From assembly GCA_963727835.1 (NCBI GenBank), contig CAVSIB010000060.1:1-21795 (forward strand): a DNA stretch of 21,795 bases. The letters are read 5' to 3'. The notes under the pieces are model-generated. The model was not told the origin of the DNA. It saw nothing but the letters and a program-made list of their open reading frames with translations, and ran no database searches. The DNA comes from G026625185 sp963727835. GTDB taxonomy: Bacteria > Desulfobacterota > WTBG01 > JAGOGO01. Positions 8,360-16,140 of this stretch are shown piece after piece. Position numbers and translations under genes: made by a program. Numbering within the stretch: position 1 is the first letter of the stretch; every line of letters starts with the position of its first letter.

Positions 8360-9760
8360 ATGTTTGAAAAATTAAAAGAATATTGTGGTGTCTTCGGAAT
8401 ATACGGTCACCCGGAAGCAGCCAAATTAACATATCTCGGATTATATGCGCTTCAGCACCGCGGCCAAGAGAGCGCGGGCATAGTCTCTTCGGACGGGAAA
8501 TTCCTTTACGCGCATAGAGAGATGGGTTTGGTTGCCGATGTTTTCTGCGAGGATAGTCTTAAAAAGTTGAAAGGGAAAATCGCGATCGGTCACGTGCGGT
8601 ATTCCACTGCGGGGATAAGCGAAAAGAAAAACGCTCAACCCCTTATTTTCATGTACGCGCGGGGCAATATTGCGGTTGCCCATAACGGCAACCTGGTGAA
8701 TGGCGACGAATTAAGAGCGACTCTGGAAGCGCAAGGCCGCATATTTCAGTCGACCAGCGATACTGAAGTGATTATTCATTTAAAGGCGATCTCTCAAAGA
8801 GTATCGTTAGTAGAAAGGATCACAGAAGCTCTTAATCAGATTAAGGGAGCTTATTCCTTGCTTTTTCTTTCGGAAAAAGAGATGGTAGCGGCGAGAGACC
8901 CCTATGGGTTTCGGCCTCTCGTCTTAGGTGAGCTTGATGGCGCTCACGTTGTCAGCTCCGAAACCTGTGCGCTTGATCTTATTGGAGCACAATACATCAG
9001 AGAAGTAGAACCAGGAGAACTCATCTTAATCAATGCGGACGGACTTCAATCTTTTAAAATTTTTCCGACCACCCGTAAGGCGTGTATATTTGAACTTATT
9101 TATTTCGCCCGGCCAGATAGCGAAGTTTTTGGACGAGAAGTCTATACGGTCAGAAAAAAGATGGGAAGGCAACTTGCCCGGGAGCACCCGGTAGATGCTG
9201 ATATCGTAATACCTGTACCTGATTCAGGAATGCCTGCGGCAATTGGATACGCGGAGGAGTCGGGGATTCCCTTTGAAACCGGAATAATTAGGAATCACTT
9301 TGTGGGCCGGACCTTTATTGAACCGGAACAGTCAATCCGCCATTTTGGTGTCAAGGTAAAGCTTAGTTCCTTAAAACAGTACCTCAGTGGAAAACGAGTC
9401 ATTATTATTGATGATTCTATTGTCCGGGGAACGAGCTGTAAAAAAATTATCAGTATGATTAAAAGTGCGGGAGCCAAGGAAGTTCACTTCCGGGTCGCTT
9501 CTCCGCCGATAACGCATCCATGTTTTTACGGGATCGATACCCCTACTAAAAAAGAGCTTATCGCGTCGAAGTTAAACATTGATGAGATCGGTAAATTTAT
9601 TGGCGCTGATAGTCTCGGCTATTTAAGTTTAAAAGGATTAAAGACTACGGTTGAGGAAAACGGCTGTGAATTTTGTGATGCCTGCTTTACCGGCAACTAT
9701 CCCATTAACTATAAGCCGTCGAAAGCATTTCTCCAGCGTTCTCTGTTTCGTGAGGATTAA
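8360..9760 (+). CDS. purF: Amidophosphoribosyltransferase PurF
   Basis: PurF commits PRPP to purine synthesis by transferring ammonia from glutamine to make phosphoribosylamine. The 466-aa product starts with a short propeptide (MFEKLKEY) before the catalytic cysteine C9 (CGVFGIYGH), the N-terminal nucleophile after processing. The glutaminase domain has LQHRGQESAG, GHVRYST and HNGNLVN. The phosphoribosyltransferase domain has the PRPP loop VIIIDDSIVRGT. Cysteines at KACIFE, HPCFYG and CEFCDACF match the Bacillus-type PurF that carries a 4Fe-4S cluster, so oxygen-sensitive regulation is likely. The frame is intact. It is convergent with nadB and their stop codons overlap (9757-9760). No other pur gene is nearby. 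Confidence 0.97.
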   Translation: MFEKLKEYCGVFGIYGHPEAAKLTYLGLYALQHRGQESAGIVSSDGKFLYAHREMGLVADVFCEDSLKKLKGKIAIGHVRYSTAGISEKKNAQPLIFMYARGNIAVAHNGNLVNGDELRATLEAQGRIFQSTSDTEVIIHLKAISQRVSLVERITEALNQIKGAYSLLFLSEKEMVAARDPYGFRPLVLGELDGAHVVSSETCALDLIGAQYIREVEPGELILINADGLQSFKIFPTTRKACIFELIYFARPDSEVFGREVYTVRKKMGRQLAREHPVDADIVIPVPDSGMPAAIGYAEESGIPFETGIIRNHFVGRTFIEPEQSIRHFGVKVKLSSLKQYLSGKRVIIIDDSIVRGTSCKKIISMIKSAGAKEVHFRVASPPITHPCFYGIDTPTKKELIASKLNIDEIGKFIGADSLGYLSLKGLKTTVEENGCEFCDACFTGNYPINYKPSKAFLQRSLFRED

Positions 9761-11382
9761 GGGTTTGCCAATTCCCCTTGCGTGATGATGGTATCCTTTT
9801 TCCCGTGCTCGTCATCTTTATAGGGAAAGTCAATGTTATAATGCAACCCCCGGCTTTCCTTCCTTTTCTGGGCGCACCGGATGATCAATTTCGCCACGAC
9901 CGCAATATTTCTTAATTCAATCAAATCCCGGGTGACAATGAAATCCCAATAATACTCTTTAATTTCCTCTTGGAGTAACGCGATTCGGCGCCGGGCGCGG
10001 TCTAATCGTTTGTTCGACACCACGATTCCCACATAGTTCCACATCAACCGCCTGATTTCATCCCAGTTATGAGATACCACCACTGATTCATCACTATCGA
10101 CTGCGCCAGCGGGATTCCACGAAGGGATGCGTGAGAATTCGGTACGTGCTCCTTTAATCTCCTCGATAGCTTTTCGTGCCGCCCGATGAGCGTAGACCAA
10201 TGCTTCCAGAAGTGAATTACTGGCTAACCGATTAGCGCCGTGAAGGCCCGTGCAGGCAGTTTCACCGCAGGCATAGAGCCGGGAGATGTCGGTTTCTCCC
10301 TGGTGATCGGTGACAACTCCGCCACAGACATAATGAGCTGCGGGAACAACGGGAAGAGGAACTTTGGTAATATCGTACCCAAACTCCAAGCATTTTTTGT
10401 AAATGTTGGGAAACCGCTTTTTTATAAAACCAGAATCTTTATGGGAAATATCTAACAGCACGTATTCTTCGCCGCTCTTCTTAAGCTCTAAATCTATGGC
10501 ACGGGCCACAATGTCACGCGGAGCCAATTCCTTTAAAGGATGGTACTTCTCCATAAAGGGAGTACCACTCATTAATTTTAAAATACCCCCTTCTCCCCGG
10601 AGGGCTTCGGAGATTAAAAAATTTTTTGCTTCGTGGTGGTACAAACAGGTGGGGTGAAATTGAATGAACTCAACGTTAGAGATACGGGCACCAGCGCGAT
10701 ACGCCATGGCAATGCCATCACCTGTGGCAATATCAGGATTGCTCGTATAAAGGTAAACTTTGCCTACACCACCACTGGCGAGCAAGGTGATCTGTGCTAG
10801 GAAGGTGTGGACCACCCCCTTTTCAATATCGAATACATAAGCGCCCCAGCAGGCATCTTTTTTATCAGTGGCTTTTCCTTCTGCGAACTTGGATTGGGTG
10901 ATGAGGTCAATGGCGATATGGTTTTCGAAAATTTTAATCCGGGGATCTTTTTCTACTTTATCCACTAATATTCGTTCCACTTCTTGACCCGTGAAGTCCT
11001 TAGCATGGATAATACGGCGTTTGGAATGCCCGCCTTCTTTTCCCAGATCAAACTCCTTCTTGTTTCCCGCTTTTTTATGGGTAAAGGGAACTCCCCAGTT
11101 TATTAGTTCTTCAATCCGAGCAGGGCCTTCTTCCACCACTATTTTGACGACCTCCTCATGACAGAGACCATCTCCGGCAATGAGGGTGTCTTTAATATGT
11201 TCCTCAAAGGAGTCTTCGGAACTCATAACTGCCGCAATCCCGCCTTGGGCATAATTGGTGCTGGATTCGAGTTTATTTTTTTTGGTAACGATGGTCACTG
11301 TTCCAAAAGGAGCTACCTTGAGGGCAAAGCTTAAACCTGCGATTCCGCTTCCAATAATGAGAAAATCCGTTTTTATTTCCAT
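9757..11382 (-). CDS. nadB: L-aspartate oxidase NadB
   Basis: NadB is the flavoenzyme that oxidises L-aspartate to iminoaspartate, the first step of de novo NAD synthesis; under anaerobic conditions it uses fumarate. The 541-aa product is full length: FAD-binding GSGIAGLSFAL at the N-terminus, TNYAQGGIAA, the flavoprotein active-site region VEFIQFHPT, HYVCGGV, and ACGETACTGLHGANRLASNSLLE, then the C-terminal helical domain. The ATG at 11382 has AAGGAT about 10 nt upstream. nadA and nadC are not adjacent. The gene has its own apparent promoter and two palindromes upstream. Confidence 0.97.
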   Translation of the reverse strand: MEIKTDFLIIGSGIAGLSFALKVAPFGTVTIVTKKNKLESSTNYAQGGIAAVMSSEDSFEEHIKDTLIAGDGLCHEEVVKIVVEEGPARIEELINWGVPFTHKKAGNKKEFDLGKEGGHSKRRIIHAKDFTGQEVERILVDKVEKDPRIKIFENHIAIDLITQSKFAEGKATDKKDACWGAYVFDIEKGVVHTFLAQITLLASGGVGKVYLYTSNPDIATGDGIAMAYRAGARISNVEFIQFHPTCLYHHEAKNFLISEALRGEGGILKLMSGTPFMEKYHPLKELAPRDIVARAIDLELKKSGEEYVLLDISHKDSGFIKKRFPNIYKKCLEFGYDITKVPLPVVPAAHYVCGGVVTDHQGETDISRLYACGETACTGLHGANRLASNSLLEALVYAHRAARKAIEEIKGARTEFSRIPSWNPAGAVDSDESVVVSHNWDEIRRLMWNYVGIVVSNKRLDRARRRIALLQEEIKEYYWDFIVTRDLIELRNIAVVAKLIIRCAQKRKESRGLHYNIDFPYKDDEHGKKDTIITQGELANP

Positions 11383-11453
11383 ATATAATTATCCTTGAGA
11401 ATCAATATGTTAAACCTTAGCAACTAGGAAACCAGCAAAGTTTTTTACCTTTG

Positions 11454-11482
11454 GTTATATTTTAAGAGGTGCAAAAATTCAA
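11454..11482 (-). promoter_or_regulatory. Promoter for nadB
   Basis: On the minus strand TTGAAT (11477-11482) and TATAAC (11454-11459) are spaced 17 bp, leaving a leader of roughly 65 nt before the nadB ATG. A second, weaker option just upstream is TTGACA (11504-11509) with TACGCT 16 bp on. Confidence 0.55.
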
Positions 11483-11491
11483 GCGTAGCTG

Positions 11492-11524
11492 TTTTCTAGA
11501 AAATGTCAATCGGTAATTACCGAT
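11492..11524. promoter_or_regulatory. Two perfect palindromes flanking a TTGACA, possible operators
   Basis: TTTTCTAGAAAA (11492-11503) and ATCGGTAATTACCGAT (11509-11524) are both perfect inverted repeats, and the 6 bp between and touching them form a minus-strand TTGACA. They sit 110-140 bp upstream of nadB. Neither is followed by a T-run, so terminators are unlikely. Which regulator, if any, binds is unknown. Confidence 0.45.
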
Positions 11525-11774
11525 CAAAAATTTTTAGCATAAAGCGAAATTGTTTTTTTACCTGCCTTGCAATTTCACGTAGCTTATTATATGAATGATG
11601 AGGATGGTGTTGATTTATCGTTGTCTTGAGGAACTCCGGAGCGTTCCCCAGATTTAATTTAATGGATTCGCCACGCAGCTTGAAGACTATCCCCGTCTCC
11701 GTATTGGTAAGCAACGTTGAGGTGAGTAAGAAGATAAAAGGCCAACCGGCAGAGGCGTAGAATAAAAAACACAC
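11517..11774 (-). CDS. Hypothetical protein, possibly PH-like C-terminal region
   Basis: A minus-strand open frame runs from 11939 to 11517, but its first part lies antisense to the well-supported PspC gene, so I place the start at the GTG at 11774. This gives 85 aa. It reads like a strand pair and helix: PFIFLLTSTLLTNTETGIVFKL, then LRGESIKLNLGNAPEFLKT, then a basic tail. The I-x-L-x-x-x-N-A-x-E-F-L pattern resembles the end of small bacterial PH-type domains, but that is an impression only. Ribosome site is poor. It could be a truncated gene or a chance frame. Its stop codon lies within the 16-bp palindrome described above. Confidence 0.35.
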   Translation of the reverse strand: MCFLFYASAGWPFIFLLTSTLLTNTETGIVFKLRGESIKLNLGNAPEFLKTTINQHHPHHSYNKLREIARQVKKQFRFMLKIFDR

Positions 11775-11820
11775 CTCAACTGTTTCGGGAGGGAAAAAAC
11801 AAAAACCATCGGAGGGATTT

Positions 11821-12036
11821 ATGACAAAATGGGAGAATTTAAAAAAATCCAGGAGATCATCTAACGATAAAGTGATCGGAGGTGTCTGTGGTGGGTTAGG
11901 TGAGGTTACCGATATCCCCTCCTGGATATGGAGAGTCATTTTTCTTATTTGCCTTCTTTCTTTTGGGGTTGGGATTATACCCTATATCGTTTTATGGATT
12001 TGCATGCCCTGGGACGCGGGAAAAAAGCCCGAATGA
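11821..12036 (+). CDS. PspC-domain small membrane protein
   Basis: PspC-domain proteins are small inner-membrane proteins linked in some bacteria to phage-shock/envelope-stress signalling. The 71-aa product has a basic cytoplasmic N-terminus (KKSRRSSNDKVIGGVCGGLGE, containing the family's K-x-I-G-G-V-C-G-G-L motif) followed by one hydrophobic helix (about residues 37-62) ending LWICMPWD, as in the family. The start is well supported by GGAGGG 5 nt before the ATG. No pspA or pspB is seen. Its stop codon overlaps the ATG of the following nucleotidyltransferase frame (ATGA at 12033-12036). Confidence 0.9.
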   Translation: MTKWENLKKSRRSSNDKVIGGVCGGLGEVTDIPSWIWRVIFLICLLSFGVGIIPYIVLWICMPWDAGKKPE

Positions 12037-12488
12037 GAGAAGTCAGCAACTGCGTCGGGGGGATGGTTGCTGTCGTCTAAGGTGCTCCAGTTAGTACTTT
12101 TGATCTTGATATCGTTTATCGGCAGACCGACAAAAATACAAAGAAGCTACTGAGATTTCTAAAATCAATCGGTACATATCAACCTCGTCCTGACGACAAA
12201 GTGATAGAACCAGATCCGAGGGATCTGAAAGGAAAAGGACACCTGCTTTTGACCACACGTTTCGGGCCCCTTGATATTTTATCAGTCATCGAAAAGGGGC
12301 GTGGATTCGAGGAACAATTGTCGCAAACAGTGGCGATTGAGTTTCGAGGTCACAAATTTTATGGTTTTAGTCTTGATATTATCGTTGAGCTGAAGCGTGG
12401 ATCAAAAGATCCGGAAGATCAGTATCGTCTCCCAATCCTGGAAGAAACGTTACGTCAAATGTGTGAAGAAACTGAAGGCTCTGAATAA
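12033..12488 (+). pseudogene. Nucleotidyltransferase-fold protein interrupted by an in-frame TAA
   Basis: The frame starting at ATG 12033 reads MREVSNCVGGMVAVV, then TAA at 12078-12080, then GAPVSTFDLDIVYRQ and on without a break to 12488. GG followed at the right distance by DLD is the metal-binding signature of stand-alone nucleotidyltransferases (the group that includes antitoxin-like and DUF6036-like proteins). Later parts, HLLLTTRFGPLDILSVI and FYGFSLDIIVELKRG...PEDQYRLPILEE, also fit. Changing one base (TAA to TAT or TAC, Tyr being usual there) gives 151 aa. The N-terminus is 10-20 residues shorter than I would expect, so it may also be truncated where it meets pspC. A start at 12201 would give an inactive 95-aa fragment. 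True pseudogene or a base error. Confidence 0.65.
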
Positions 12489-12493
12489 AATTA

Positions 12494-12521
12494 TTGAAGG
12501 CGGTTATGATTTTGATACAAT
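12494..12521 (+). promoter_or_regulatory. Promoter for the polyamine operon
   Basis: TTGAAG (12494-12499) and TACAAT (12516-12521) are 16 bp apart, 55 nt before the ATG at 12576. Confidence 0.5.
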
Positions 12522-12575
12522 GCAGTAAACGAGGTATCGAGCCGATCGCAAAATATTATTTTGCTGAGGTAATCG

Positions 12576-13817
12576 ATGGGTAGAGTACTTATCATCGGAG
12601 CAGGCGGTGTGGGAAATGTTGTTGCCAAAAAATGCGCGCAGGTTTCGCGGGTGTTTACCGACATCTGTGTTGCCAGTCGGTCGCTCGACAAGTGCAAAAA
12701 GGTTCAGCAAGAAATTAAAAAAACCTATAACGTCAAAATAAGCATCGCCCAGGTTGATGCTGACAAGGTTGCTGCAATGGTCACGGTGATAAAGGCTTTT
12801 AAACCGGCCATCGTTTTGAATGTGGCTCTGCCGTACCAGGACCTCGCTATTATGGAAGCCTGTCTGAAGACAGGCGTGCATTACCTGGACACAGCAAACT
12901 ATGAATCCCCTGATGTGTCCCACTTTGAGTACAGCTGGCAGTGGGCCTACCGCGATGCTTTTAAGAAGAGGGGAATCATGGCCGTGCTCGGGTGTGGATT
13001 TGACCCCGGCGTCACGAACATATTCAGCGCTTATGCTCAGAAGCACCTTTACGACACGATCAAAACAATTGACATTTTTGATGCTAATGCCGGGAGACAC
13101 GGCCACCCGTTTGCCACCAACTTCAACCCGGAAATAAACATTCGGGAAGTGACGCAGACAGTGCGGCATTGGAAGAAGGGTTTATGGATAAAAACACCGG
13201 CCATCCTTGAGCCCAAGAGCGTGCATTTTATTTTTAACTATCCTGTGGTTGGCCCTCGCGAGAGCTATCTGCTTTATCATGAGGAACTGGAATCTCTGGT
13301 AAAGCATATCAAGGGACTGGAGCGGATCCGGTTCTGGATGACTTTTTCGGAAAACTACCTTACCCATTTGCGAGTGCTCCAGAACGTGGGTATGACCCGG
13401 ATAGATGAGGTTGATTATCAAGGAAAGAAAATTGTTCCTATCAAATTTCTTAAAGCATTGCTCCCCGATCCGGGAACCCTCGGCGCGAATTACACCGGCA
13501 AGACGGTCATCGGCTGTGTTTTCGACGGGGTAAAGAAGAGCAAACGGAAACAGATTTATATTTACAATATCTGCGACCATGTCGAGTGTTATAAAGAAGT
13601 GCAAGCCCAGGCTGTTTCTTACACCACCGGTGTTCCAGCCATGATTGGCGCCATGATGGTGCTGAAGGGGATATGGAAAGGAGAAGGTGTGTTCAACGTT
13701 GAGCAGCTTGACCCTGATCCATTTATGGATGCTCTCACTGTCTATGGGCTGCCCTGGAAACAGGTGCCGTTCAAGGGGAGGTTGCCCGAAGTGAAGGTGA
13801 GAGGGTTGCATTCATGA
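12576..13817 (+). CDS. Carboxynorspermidine/carboxyspermidine dehydrogenase (saccharopine dehydrogenase family)
   Basis: This NADPH-dependent enzyme condenses aspartate semialdehyde with putrescine or diaminopropane to carboxyspermidine or carboxynorspermidine, the first step of the alternative bacterial spermidine route. The 413-aa product opens with a Rossmann motif VLIIGAGGVGNVVA, then VALPYQDLAIMEACL and HYLDTANYESPD, and GCGFDPGVTNIF, all typical of the LYS1-like group. GTGVPAMIGA-type text near the C-terminus (TTGVPAMIGAMMV) is also characteristic. The ATG at 12576 follows GAGGT by 5 nt. Its TGA overlaps the ATG of the decarboxylase gene (13814-13817), so translation is likely coupled. 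Both genes are visibly richer in G+C than neighbours: by hand count 34 of 60 bases at 14281-14340 against 26 of 60 in tsaD at 17461-17520. Confidence 0.93.
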   Translation: MGRVLIIGAGGVGNVVAKKCAQVSRVFTDICVASRSLDKCKKVQQEIKKTYNVKISIAQVDADKVAAMVTVIKAFKPAIVLNVALPYQDLAIMEACLKTGVHYLDTANYESPDVSHFEYSWQWAYRDAFKKRGIMAVLGCGFDPGVTNIFSAYAQKHLYDTIKTIDIFDANAGRHGHPFATNFNPEINIREVTQTVRHWKKGLWIKTPAILEPKSVHFIFNYPVVGPRESYLLYHEELESLVKHIKGLERIRFWMTFSENYLTHLRVLQNVGMTRIDEVDYQGKKIVPIKFLKALLPDPGTLGANYTGKTVIGCVFDGVKKSKRKQIYIYNICDHVECYKEVQAQAVSYTTGVPAMIGAMMVLKGIWKGEGVFNVEQLDPDPFMDALTVYGLPWKQVPFKGRLPEVKVRGLHS

Positions 13818-14998
13818 CCACTGGCGGCCTTCATAGAGAAGTTTTGCGTGATTTTCCGAAGGACATTACGGACCGCGTTGAAACCCCTTGCTATCTTATC
13901 AACGAAGGGCTTATCAAGAAAAATTGCGAGGTTCTTGATTCCGTCCAGCTGCGCACGGGCACAAAAATTCTTCTCGCCCTTAAGGCATTTGCCCTGTGGA
14001 GTACCTTCCCCCTTATTCGTAAACACCTTCATGGCGTTTGCGCAAGCGGTCCTATAGAGGCACAGCTGGGCTGGGAAGAATTCGGGCGAGAGGTGCACAC
14101 CTGTGCTCCAGCTTACTCAGACGCGGACATGGATGAAGTGATTAACTATTCTGATCACATTATCTTTAACTCCGTCTACCAGTGGAAAAAGTTTCGTGAA
14201 CGGATTAAGGGTTCGGGTCGCGGCATTGAAATTGGTCTTCGCGTGAACCCCGGCCACTCGGAAGTGGCAGTGCAGCTCTATGACCCCTGCATACCCGGGT
14301 CCCGCTTTGGGATCAAACCTGAAAATCTTGCGGGCGAAGATTTGAGTGGTATTGATGGCCTGCATTTCCACGCTTTGTGCGAACAAAACGCTGACGTGCT
14401 TGGCCGTGTGGTCGCGTCATTTGAACAGCATTTTGGCAGATACATCCCGCGGATGAAATGGGTGAACTTTGGCGGCGGGCATCATATCACCCGCATTGAC
14501 TACGATCTTGATACCCTCTGTACCATCATTACCGCCTTCAGGAAACGATACAACAACATTGTGGTTTACTTGGAGCCAGGAGAGGCGGTGGTGCTTAACA
14601 GCGGCGTGCTGGTGACAACGGTTCTGGACATTGTGGAAAACGATATGACAATCGCTATCCTTGACACCTCAGCCGAAGCCCACATGCCGGATGTGCTTGC
14701 CATGCCTTATCGGCCTTACATCATCGGCGCGGGTAATCCAGGAGAGCTACCCCACACCTACCGCCTCGGCGGAATCACCTGCCTTGCCGGAGATGTGATT
14801 GGTGATTACTCTTTTGCAGAATGTTTAAAACCAGGCGACCGCCTCGTATTCCTCGACATGGCGCTTTACTCGTTTGTCAAGAATACCACCTTCAATGGCA
14901 TCCGTCTTCCCTCCCTTATTTTGTACAACTCGGACAACGACTCTGTGCGCGTAGTGCGCCGCTTTGGTTACGAAGACTACAAAAATCGGTTGTCGTGA
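13814..14998 (+). CDS. nspC: Carboxynorspermidine/carboxyspermidine decarboxylase NspC
   Basis: NspC is a PLP enzyme of the alanine-racemase fold that decarboxylates the product of the preceding dehydrogenase to spermidine or norspermidine. The 394-aa product has the substrate-side opening ETPCYLINEGLI, the PLP-lysine region ILLALKAFA, the barrel motifs EIGLRVNPGHS and GLHFHALCEQ, the phosphate-binding VNFGGGHHIT, EPGEAVVLNSG, and the second-subunit cysteine region TCLAGDVIGDY, plus VFLDMALYSFVKNTTFNG near the C-terminus. The start ATG overlaps the upstream stop (ATGA). Frame intact. Which polyamine is made cannot be told from sequence. A weak hairpin and T-run follow. Confidence 0.95.
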   Translation: MTTGGLHREVLRDFPKDITDRVETPCYLINEGLIKKNCEVLDSVQLRTGTKILLALKAFALWSTFPLIRKHLHGVCASGPIEAQLGWEEFGREVHTCAPAYSDADMDEVINYSDHIIFNSVYQWKKFRERIKGSGRGIEIGLRVNPGHSEVAVQLYDPCIPGSRFGIKPENLAGEDLSGIDGLHFHALCEQNADVLGRVVASFEQHFGRYIPRMKWVNFGGGHHITRIDYDLDTLCTIITAFRKRYNNIVVYLEPGEAVVLNSGVLVTTVLDIVENDMTIAILDTSAEAHMPDVLAMPYRPYIIGAGNPGELPHTYRLGGITCLAGDVIGDYSFAECLKPGDRLVFLDMALYSFVKNTTFNGIRLPSLILYNSDNDSVRVVRRFGYEDYKNRLS

Positions 14999-15006
14999 AT
15001 GGGAAG

Positions 15007-15034
15007 CTTCTGGAACCCTAGAAGGTCATTTTTT
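15007..15034 (+). terminator. Weak intrinsic terminator after nspC
   Basis: CTTCTGG and CC-(CT)-AGAAG can pair with a small bulge and short loop, followed within a few bases by TTTTTT (15029-15034). It lies 9 nt after the nspC stop. Confidence 0.4.
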
Positions 15035-15037
15035 AAC

Positions 15038-15119
15038 TTGCCGACATCAAATCTTTTGATAAAATAACCAAAATTGGTTAACCGTTGGCCAAGCTACTCA
15101 AAGCTTTTAAAAACAAATG
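15038..15119 (+). repeat. Imperfect ~83-bp repeat, copy A
   Basis: This segment aligns with 16927-17010, sharing blocks TTGCC, CAAATC, TTTTGATAAAAT, TTAACCGTT, GGCTAC/AGCTAC and AAAGCTT, with about three-quarters identity by eye and one-base gaps. Here it abuts a truncated coding remnant. Nature unknown. Confidence 0.6.
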
Positions 15120-15339
15120 GATGGTCCAACTTATGGCAGCGCGTTACGGGCGTTTGAGATTGATGAGCTTACGGCCACAACCTATCGGGAACATGAACTT
15201 CCTCATAGCCTTACTCTCGGAGCAAGTGGCAAGGGGTGGAATGCGGCGGGAATGTACCATATTGATCCGCATCACATCAAAGGCAACGAGTGGATTGATT
15301 GCCTGTGTAGATGCGAAAAACCAGAATAAAAGTTTTTGA
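15111..15339 (+). pseudogene. C-terminal remnant of an unidentified protein, with a 4-bp duplication frameshift
   Basis: One frame reads MDGPTYGSALRAFEIDELT, then GASGKGWNAAGMYHIDPHHI and GNEWI. After a direct GATT-GATT duplication at 15293-15300 it leaves frame. Dropping one GATT gives EWIACVDAKNQNKSF and the stop at 15337-15339. The pattern (ALRAFEID, GWNAxGMHxIDPH, WIACVDG) resembles the end of beta-propeller glycan-processing proteins, but I cannot name a family with confidence. The N-terminal bulk is missing: the coding text begins directly at the end of repeat copy A, so a rearrangement probably removed it. It is very unlikely to be a functional gene. Confidence 0.45.
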
Positions 15340-15439
15340 CAGTAAGACAGGAATTGATCGGATATTACGAAAATTGAAAAAACTCATCAAATAAACAACA
15401 CGCCTAATAAGCACATGAAAAAAATCCAACACAATTTTT

Positions 15440-15721
15440 TCATGATTGTTTAAAAACTACCTGCCATTCGTGAAACTCCCCATGATAGAGCGAGGATTTT
15501 AAGGCCGGGTCTTCGGCCATGATGATTTCAGCTTCTTTGCGTGATTCAACCTCCAATATGACCAGGCCGCCGTTTATGTCATTATAGGCTCCGCTCATGA
15601 CAATCTTCTTGCTCGCATGCAGGCCTTTGATATAACGGACATGATCGGCAAAAAATTTTTGTTGTTCGGCTTCACTATATCCGCAGGATGCATTAAAAGT
15701 ATAGATTATTACAAAATACAT
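15440..15721 (-). CDS. YCII-domain protein
   Basis: YCII proteins are small ferredoxin-like-fold proteins related to muconolactone isomerase/EthD; most have no known substrate. The open frame begins at 15904, but the family starts at MYFVIIYTF, so I take the ATG at 15721 (93 aa), preceded by GAGAGAAAC. Visible features are the N-terminal strand, FFADHVRYIKGL with the conserved His, VMSGAYNDINGGLVILEVES with the G-G turn, and EAEIIMAEDPALKSSLYHGEFHEWQVVF, all in the family's order. The active His-Asp type residues cannot be assigned safely. It stands alone on this strand among remnants. Confidence 0.8.
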   Translation of the reverse strand: MYFVIIYTFNASCGYSEAEQQKFFADHVRYIKGLHASKKIVMSGAYNDINGGLVILEVESRKEAEIIMAEDPALKSSLYHGEFHEWQVVFKQS

Positions 15722-16003
15722 GTTTCTCTCACTCAGAAAGGGATTATATTTAAAAATTTGAGAACGTCTCCTGAAATTTTTTTGTTTACAAATATAGTGT
15801 GCCTTCCGGACGATTGCGATATCCTGATTTTTCTTGCTTTGAAGGACTTGCCGAGCCAGATTAAACTGCCTCATACTTTCTTTTTTATTGACTTTTTTGT
15901 TCATTCGGATTAAAAAATAAAATAATCACAATCAAGCCCAGTAAAAGAAAATTGTAATACAAAAAGAAGAAAAACTGGGTGTTCCTGGGGAGGGAGAGGC
16001 TTT

Positions 16004-16069
16004 ATGTCTAATAAAAGTAAAATAGGCCAAATTGCCAAGCAGAAAGGTGATGGGCCTTTTTTATTTTGA
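16004..16069 (+). CDS. Possible 21-codon leader peptide
   Basis: An ATG at 16004 follows a strong ribosome site (GGGAGGGAGAGG) and opens a 21-residue frame, starting MSNKSKIGQIAKQK and ending at TGA 16067-16069. Its second half coincides with the hairpin and T-run at 16024-16063. A short peptide overlapping an attenuator-like hairpin is a possible reading, but it could equally be the N-terminus of a decayed gene. It precedes the membrane-protein operon by 70 nt. Confidence 0.3.
   Translation: MSNKSKIGQIAKQKGDGPFLF
16024..16063 (+). terminator. Intrinsic terminator or attenuator-like hairpin
   Basis: AGGCCA pairs with TGGGCCT (one bulged G) and the inner ATTGCC with GGTGAT (with a G-T pair), followed directly by TTTTTTATTTT. 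It lies between the short 16004 frame and the membrane-protein gene at 16141. Confidence 0.5.
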
Positions 16070-16140
16070 TGTGGCGAGCTTGAGGGAGCACATAATAACA
16101 AATTTTTATAAGTAGATGAATAAAACAGAAAGGAGGAAAT

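Noticed and set aside
12504..13811. Long minus-strand frames (221 and 209 codons) antisense to the dehydrogenase gene
   Set aside because: They mirror codon bias of the G+C-richer coding strand; the sense gene is clearly recognised.
15722..15904. N-terminal extension of the YCII frame up to an ATG at 15904
   Set aside because: The 61 extra residues are basic and unlike the family; MYFVIIYTF at 15721 is the normal start with an acceptable ribosome site.
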